A stretch of DNA of 10,230 nt. Source: Clostridia bacterium (GTDB lineage Bacteria > Bacillota > Clostridia > Oscillospirales > Butyricicoccaceae). Below are positions 6,874 through 10,230 of the stretch, in pieces (the first letter of the stretch is position 1; the number at the start of each line of letters is the position of its first letter). The position numbers were made by a program, and so were the translations under genes. The notes beneath the pieces were generated by a model, which searched no databases, was not told where the DNA came from, and saw only the letters and a list, made by a program, of their open reading frames with translations. The DNA is taken from positions 1 to 10,230 of the forward strand of contig JAFYOK010000162.1 of NCBI GenBank assembly GCA_017560175.1, given 5' to 3'.

Positions 6874-9042
6874 TACCACAGCACCGATCTCCACCGTGAC
6901 CTTTCCTCCGCGGCAGTCGGCATAAAGCGTCATTCCCCTCTTTTGTCCCAGACAGAGGCGTGCCGTCGGTTCCTCCACTTCGCGATGAAGAAGTGTACGC
7001 ACATCCCGTCCGCTTTCCGCATGTGCGGCAATATGCTGCGGCAGTTCTTCTGACCAATGCAAGGTGATCTCTTCCTGTGCCAGATTTTCTGCAAATTCTT
7101 CAAGCAGCCGGGTCGCAATGATCGTACGGCGGTCTGCATCCAGCGACCGGAAATGCAGGATATGGTCAATGCGCCCCAACAGTTCGGGTGGAAAGACATC
7201 ACCCAACGCACGGCGCAATACCCCATCCCGATCGCGGCTGCCAAAACCTACCGACGGTATCGGCTTGCTGCCCACATTGGTGGTCAGCAGAATGATGGCG
7301 CTGCGAAAATCGGCCTTGCGGCCTTCACTGTCGGTCAGCACCCCATCTTCCAAAAGCTGCAGCAGCAACCCCAGCACTTCGGGATGGGCCTTTTCCACCT
7401 CATCAAACAGCAGCACCGAAAAGGGGCGGCGGCGCACGGCTTCGGTCAGCAGACCGCCGCTGCCGTACCCCTGATATCCGGGTGGTGCACCGATCAGACG
7501 GGAGATGGAATAGGGCTCGCGGTATTCGCTCATGTCAAAACGGCGCAGCGCCTGCCCGTCTCCGAACACCTCTTCTGCCAATGCCTTGGCCAACAAGGTC
7601 TTACCTGTACCGCTGGCACCGCAGAAGAGCATGACCCCCTGGGGGCGGGTGCGGCTGCCCGGAAAAGCCATAGCAGCAGCCAAAGCCGATACCGCATCAT
7701 GCACCGCTTCCGATTGGCCGATCACTTTGGCCTGCAGACGAGCTTCCAGGCCTGCCGGGTCGATGGGTACGGCCTCCAGCAAGGTATCCAATCCGCTCAT
7801 CTGGGAAACCACTCTGCGGATATGCCACTCTTCCACCCGCCCTGTGCCTTCGGTCAACGCCATTGCCGAGGCTTCGTCCAGCACGTCGATGGCTTTGTCG
7901 GGGAAATGGCGGTCGGGCAGATAACGAACACACAGGCGCTCGATATTCCCCAACAGATCTTCTCCGGCCTCGATGCCGTAATGGCGGCGGCAGAGTGCAG
8001 CCGATGAACGCAGAATGGCCATGGTGGATGCCCGATCGGGCTCTCCCACATCGACCGGCTGGAATCGCCGCTCCAATGCTCCGTCCTTTTCGATATACTT
8101 TCGATACTCTGCCGGCGTGGTGGCACCCAGGATCCGCAGCTCCCCTCTGGCCAGCGCAGGCTTGAGAATGTTGCCGGCATCGATGGCACCCTCGGCCGCA
8201 CCGGCACCGGCAATGGTATGAAGCTCGTCGATGAAGAGGACGACATCACCGCAACCGCAGGCTTCCGCCAGTAATCCACGTACTTTTTCTTCAAATTCGC
8301 CCCGGTATTTTGTCCCGGCCACCACGGTGGCCATATCAAGAGCATAAAGGTGCATATCCCGTAAAGGGGAAGGCACCTGTCCCAAAGCAATGGCACGGGC
8401 CAGTCCTTCAGCGATGGCGGTCTTTCCAACACCGGCTTCTCCCAAAAGAACCGGATTGGCCTTTCTGCGTCTGCAAAGTATGCGCATCACCCGTTCCAGT
8501 TCTTTTTCCCGCCCGATCAGAGGATCATATTCTCCTTTTTTTGCTTTAGCCGTCATATCTACGCCAAATTGACTCAGCAATTTCGGCTCGCTGCTGCGCG
8601 GTTTACGCACTTTGGGCGGCATGACCGGGCAACGCAGATCGCTCAGAATCTCTTCCGGATCGGCATTTAATTCCCGCAAAAGGGAATATCCACCACATCC
8701 GGTTGTACGTGCTATGGCACCCAGAATATGTTCGGGCAGGATAATGCCGCTTCCGGCTGCCTCACCGGCCAGACGGGCAGCAAGCTCCAGCACCTGTGCC
8801 GCTTCTCTGGTCATCTCGGCGGCAAAAGAGCTTTCCTGCCCTGCCGCTCCGAAATGGCTCCGCACCCGTTCCGCAGTGATCCCACGTCCGGCCAGGATCC
8901 GGGCTGTCCGCTCCTCTCCGCCCATGCACAGCGCCAGCAGGATATGCTCCGATCCCAGGCAGCTGTGTCCCATAGAGCGTGCCTCCATATAGGCATCCAC
9001 CAGGGTGCGCCGAGCAGCTGCCGAAAAAGGACTGTCACTCAT
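6871..9042 (-). CDS. ClpA/ClpC-type AAA+ unfoldase lacking the middle domain
   Basis: HSP100 unfoldase expected to unfold substrates and thread them into ClpP. Its 723 residues are about 90 fewer than typical ClpC. Seen in order: two Clp_N-type repeats (about 8-60 and 75-130); D1 with Walker A GEAGVGKT (201-208), pore loop KYRG (245-248), Walker B VLFIDE (268-273) and Arg fingers R325/R326; D2 with Walker A GASGTGKT (475-482), pore loop GYQG (522-525), Walker B VLLFDE (543-548) and R624. The ClpP-docking tripeptide VGF (598-600) is present. Between the end of D1 (about 395) and D2 (about 430) only some 35 residues occur where ClpC carries its coiled-coil M domain, so the layout is ClpA-like. 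Start ATG follows AAGGAGA (9049-9055) and overlaps the stop of a 39-codon ORF (ATGAGTGA). No CtsR or CIRCE operator was seen upstream. ClpB is unlikely because it lacks a VGF loop and has a long M domain. Confidence 0.95.
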   Translation of the reverse strand: MSDSPFSAAARRTLVDAYMEARSMGHSCLGSEHILLALCMGGEERTARILAGRGITAERVRSHFGAAGQESSFAAEMTREAAQVLELAARLAGEAAGSGIILPEHILGAIARTTGCGGYSLLRELNADPEEILSDLRCPVMPPKVRKPRSSEPKLLSQFGVDMTAKAKKGEYDPLIGREKELERVMRILCRRRKANPVLLGEAGVGKTAIAEGLARAIALGQVPSPLRDMHLYALDMATVVAGTKYRGEFEEKVRGLLAEACGCGDVVLFIDELHTIAGAGAAEGAIDAGNILKPALARGELRILGATTPAEYRKYIEKDGALERRFQPVDVGEPDRASTMAILRSSAALCRRHYGIEAGEDLLGNIERLCVRYLPDRHFPDKAIDVLDEASAMALTEGTGRVEEWHIRRVVSQMSGLDTLLEAVPIDPAGLEARLQAKVIGQSEAVHDAVSALAAAMAFPGSRTRPQGVMLFCGASGTGKTLLAKALAEEVFGDGQALRRFDMSEYREPYSISRLIGAPPGYQGYGSGGLLTEAVRRRPFSVLLFDEVEKAHPEVLGLLLQLLEDGVLTDSEGRKADFRSAIILLTTNVGSKPIPSVGFGSRDRDGVLRRALGDVFPPELLGRIDHILHFRSLDADRRTIIATRLLEEFAENLAQEEITLHWSEELPQHIAAHAESGRDVRTLLHREVEEPTARLCLGQKRGMTLYADCRGGKVTVEIGAVV

Positions 9043-9154
9043 GGCAGGTCTCCTTCTCTTCCTTTGGTATCGTTCGCTCCGCTGCAGGTAAAAAACGGTT
9101 TTCGTGAGGCACAGTCATCTGAATATCATTCCCCGGCGGTTTCAGTTCTTTCAC
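9035..9154 (-). CDS. Small ORF (39 codons) overlapping the Clp ATPase start
   Basis: A GTG start at 9154 has an excellent ribosome site AGGAGGA (9161-9167) six bases upstream. The frame runs 39 sense codons to a TGA at 9035-9037 that lies inside the Clp ATPase start (ATGAGTGA, 8-base overlap). The product begins MKELKPPGNDIQM and ends KEEKETCHE: hydrophilic, Pro- and Glu/Lys-rich, with one Cys near the end, no membrane helix and no motif I know. The last codons also form the ribosome site of the Clp gene, so translation of the small ORF would bring ribosomes to the Clp start. It may be a genuine small protein, perhaps a partner of the ATPase, or only a coupling leader peptide. The evidence is positional; conservation cannot be judged from one sequence. 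Confidence 0.6.
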   Translation of the reverse strand: MKELKPPGNDIQMTVPHENRFLPAAERTIPKEEKETCHE

Positions 9155-9160
9155 ACAAAA

Positions 9161-9167
9161 TCCTCCT
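9161..9167 (-). promoter_or_regulatory. Strong Shine-Dalgarno deciding the small-ORF start
   Basis: Minus-strand AGGAGGA, six bases before a GTG. It is a better match to the anti-SD than the site of the Clp gene itself and is the main reason for calling the 39-codon ORF. No other start codon with a usable frame lies at a fitting distance. Confidence 0.65.
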
Positions 9168-9221
9168 CTTGTTTTTGGTAGTATTGTTGCCAAAAAGGTG
9201 CAAGATATTTGCGGGAAATGA

Positions 9222-9249
9222 TTGCAATTTTATTTTTTCATGGTAAAAT
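9222..9249 (+). promoter_or_regulatory. Predicted ferredoxin promoter
   Basis: TTGCAA (9222-9227), a 16-base spacer and TAAAAT (9244-9249) preceded by TG one base upstream (extended -10). The leader would be about 28 bases with AGGAGGT at 9269-9275. No clear promoter could be assigned to the opposite (Clp) direction in the same 129-base gap. Confidence 0.5.
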
Positions 9250-9283
9250 AATAATGTAAATCTAATTTAGGAGGTACGTTCTA

Positions 9284-9454
9284 ATGGCATACAAGATCAA
9301 TAAGGACCTGTGCGCTGGTTGCGGCGCTTGCGCAGCTCAGTGCCCCGTTGGTGCTATCGTCGAGGCTGACGGCAAGTACGAGATCAACGAAACATGCGTT
9401 GGCTGCGGCGCTTGCGCTGGCACTTGCCCCGTTGGCGCTATCGAAGAGGAATAA
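9284..9454 (+). CDS. 2[4Fe-4S] ferredoxin, clostridial type
   Basis: Low-potential electron carrier, the usual acceptor for pyruvate:ferredoxin oxidoreductase and donor for hydrogenases and other reductases; cytoplasmic. 56 residues, a standard size for the clostridial family. Two CxxCxxCxxxCP motifs: C10, C13, C16, C20-P and C38, C41, C44, C48-P, each followed by VGAI. All eight ligands are present and the spacing between the halves is symmetrical, as in the ancient duplicated ferredoxin fold. The start is set by AGGAGGT at 9269-9275, eight bases before the ATG. It stands alone between a divergent Clp gene and a downstream hairpin. Ala is GCT in eight of ten codons and never GCC, similar to PFOR and typical of a very highly expressed gene. 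A dicluster domain split from a larger enzyme is unlikely because start and stop are clear. Confidence 0.97.
   Translation: MAYKINKDLCAGCGACAAQCPVGAIVEADGKYEINETCVGCGACAGTCPVGAIEEE
9311..9443 (+). repeat. Internal duplication within the ferredoxin gene
   Basis: The two cluster-binding halves, 9311-9359 and 9395-9443, align without gaps over 49 bases with about 40 identities by eye. The protein-level repeat is the known ferredoxin gene duplication; the high DNA identity probably reflects shared codon preference plus constraint. Confidence 0.8.
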
Positions 9455-9491
9455 TTTCCTGCGATAAGCACAACTGAACACCTAAAGCATG

Positions 9492-9524
9492 ATGGCGGTT
9501 TTACCATTCGTAAAACCGCCATTT
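9492..9524 (+). terminator. Hairpin after ferredoxin, probable (weak-tract) terminator
   Basis: ATGGCGGTTTTAC (9492-9504) and its perfect complement (9510-9522) form a 13-bp stem with a CATTC loop, 37 bases past the ferredoxin stop. Only TTT follows, then GTC, so the U-tract is poor. It may stabilise the ferredoxin mRNA and end only part of the transcription, leaving read-through into the MoxR gene. Confidence 0.7.
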
Positions 9525-9563
9525 GTCAAATTCAAAGCCTTTTTTCTTAAAGAAAAGGTTCAC

Positions 9564-9569
9564 TATAGA
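9564..9569 (+). promoter_or_regulatory. Possible -10 element of the MoxR gene
   Basis: TATAGA lies 32 bases before the TTG start, but no acceptable -35 is found 16-18 bases upstream (TTTTTC at 17). If used, the leader would be about 20 bases. Read-through from ferredoxin is the alternative source of transcript. Confidence 0.25.
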
Positions 9570-9582
9570 AAGAGATTATAAC

Positions 9583-9587
9583 GAGGT
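9583..9587 (+). promoter_or_regulatory. Ribosome binding site supporting a TTG start
   Basis: GAGGT lies eight bases upstream of TTG at 9596. An in-frame TAG at 9587-9589 closes the frame just upstream, leaving TTG as the only suitably placed start. Confidence 0.7.
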
Positions 9588-9595
9588 AGATCACA

Positions 9596-10230
9596 TTGGA
9601 AATCAACAGATTCACAGACTATAGAGATAAGATCGTCGACAGCTGCTCGAAGGTCATCATCGGTAAGAACGATACCATCGAGCTGGTTCTGACCTGCTTC
9701 ATCTGCGGCGGCCATGTTCTGCTGGAAGACGTTCCCGGCACAGGTAAGACCATGCTGCTGCGCGCCTTTGCCAAGACCATGGGCAGCGCCTTCAAGCGCA
9801 TCCAGTTCACCCCCGACCTGCTGCCTTCTGACCTGACCGGCATCAACTTCTACAACCAGCACACCGGCCAGTTTGAGTTCCGCCGCGGTCCCCTCTTCTC
9901 CAATATCATTCTGGCCGATGAGATCAACCGTGCAACCCCCAGAACCCAGTCCAGCCTGCTGGAGGCCATGGAAGAAAAGCAGATCTCGGTCGACGGTGCC
10001 ACCATGGCGCTGGCTGAGCCCTTCATGGTCATGGCTACCCAGAACCCCATCGAGTCCTACGGCACTTTCCCCCTGCCCGAAGCACAGACCGACCGTTTCT
10101 TTATGCGCCTCAAGCTGGGTTACATGACCCGCGAGCAGGAGCTCTCGGTCATCTCCCGCGCCAGCACCACCGATATCATTGCCGGCCTGGAGACCGCTGT
10201 CACTCCCGAAGAGACCCAGTACCTCAAGCA
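9596..10230 (+). CDS. MoxR-family AAA+ ATPase (3' end off window)
   Basis: MoxR proteins are AAA+ chaperones that help mature enzyme or membrane complexes, often encoded beside DUF58/von Willebrand-type and transglutaminase-like proteins; such partners, if any, would lie right of this window. 211 residues are visible of the usual 310-330. Seen: IIGKND (21-26), Walker A DVPGTGKT (45-52), the family signature RIQFTPDLLPSDLTG (68-82), FRRGPLF (95-101), Walker B IILADEINRA (104-113), sensor-1 region ATQNPIE (147-153) and PEAQTDRF with Arg finger R167. The start is TTG with GAGGT eight bases upstream; an in-frame stop lies just before it, and the first internal Met (53) falls inside the nucleotide-binding site, so a later start would break the protein. 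The substrate complex cannot be inferred from what is visible. Confidence 0.95.
   Translation, partial: MEINRFTDYRDKIVDSCSKVIIGKNDTIELVLTCFICGGHVLLEDVPGTGKTMLLRAFAKTMGSAFKRIQFTPDLLPSDLTGINFYNQHTGQFEFRRGPLFSNIILADEINRATPRTQSSLLEAMEEKQISVDGATMALAEPFMVMATQNPIESYGTFPLPEAQTDRFFMRLKLGYMTREQELSVISRASTTDIIAGLETAVTPEETQYLK

Noticed and set aside
7057..8007. 316-codon plus-strand frame opposite the Clp gene
   Set aside because: It has the same complementary-codon geometry, and the Clp protein in the other strand has every expected AAA+ motif.
9155..9283. CtsR or CIRCE heat-shock operator upstream of the Clp unit
   Set aside because: No tandem GGTCAAA-type heptads and no TTAGCACTC/GAGTGCTAA inverted repeat are present in the gap.
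9539..9557. A/T-rich inverted repeat (CTTTTTTCTT/AAGAAAAG) as a terminator
   Set aside because: It is an A/U-only weak stem with no T-run after it; it is more likely just AT-rich leader sequence before the MoxR gene.

Overview
The window looks like chromosomal housekeeping DNA from a strictly anaerobic, moderately GC-rich Firmicute, most likely a Clostridia member such as a gut Oscillospiraceae/Ruminococcaceae relative. The taxonomy is inferred from a homodimer-type pyruvate:ferredoxin oxidoreductase, a clostridial 2[4Fe-4S] ferredoxin, strong AGGAGG ribosome binding sites, sigma-A-like promoters and CTG/GGC-rich codon use. I see no insertion sequence, CRISPR array, prophage gene, tRNA or rRNA.

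Layout: (1) 1-677, minus, 3'-truncated exodeoxyribonuclease III/AP endonuclease with its own promoter. (2) 745-780, terminator of the next gene. (3) 822-4361, minus, complete pyruvate:ferredoxin oxidoreductase (PFOR). (4) 4362-4654, AT-rich divergent intergenic region with a promoter for PFOR on one strand and for the next gene on the other. (5) 4655-6181, plus, ComM/YifB AAA+ ATPase, followed 20 nt later by 6202-6804, an unrecognised 200-residue membrane-anchored protein, probably one operon. (6) 6841-6870, bidirectional terminator between convergent genes. (7) 6871-9042, minus, a two-domain Clp (HSP100) unfoldase without the usual ClpC middle domain, preceded by and overlapping a 39-codon GTG-start small ORF (9035-9154). 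(8) 9284-9454, plus, a 56-residue 2[4Fe-4S] ferredoxin and a hairpin. (9) 9596 to the right edge, plus, a MoxR-family AAA+ ATPase starting with TTG and truncated by the window.

Functionally, PFOR oxidises pyruvate to acetyl-CoA and passes electrons to a ferredoxin, and a suitable ferredoxin lies about 5 kb away. The two genes share a codon style typical of high expression (GCT-rich for Ala), unlike the GCC-rich comM between them. The other genes serve DNA repair or recombination (ExoIII, ComM), protein quality control (Clp) and probably envelope or complex maturation (MoxR).

I did not find a convincing new multi-gene system. The items most worth a second look are the small ORF translationally coupled to the Clp ATPase, the missing Clp middle domain, and the unknown protein downstream of comM.
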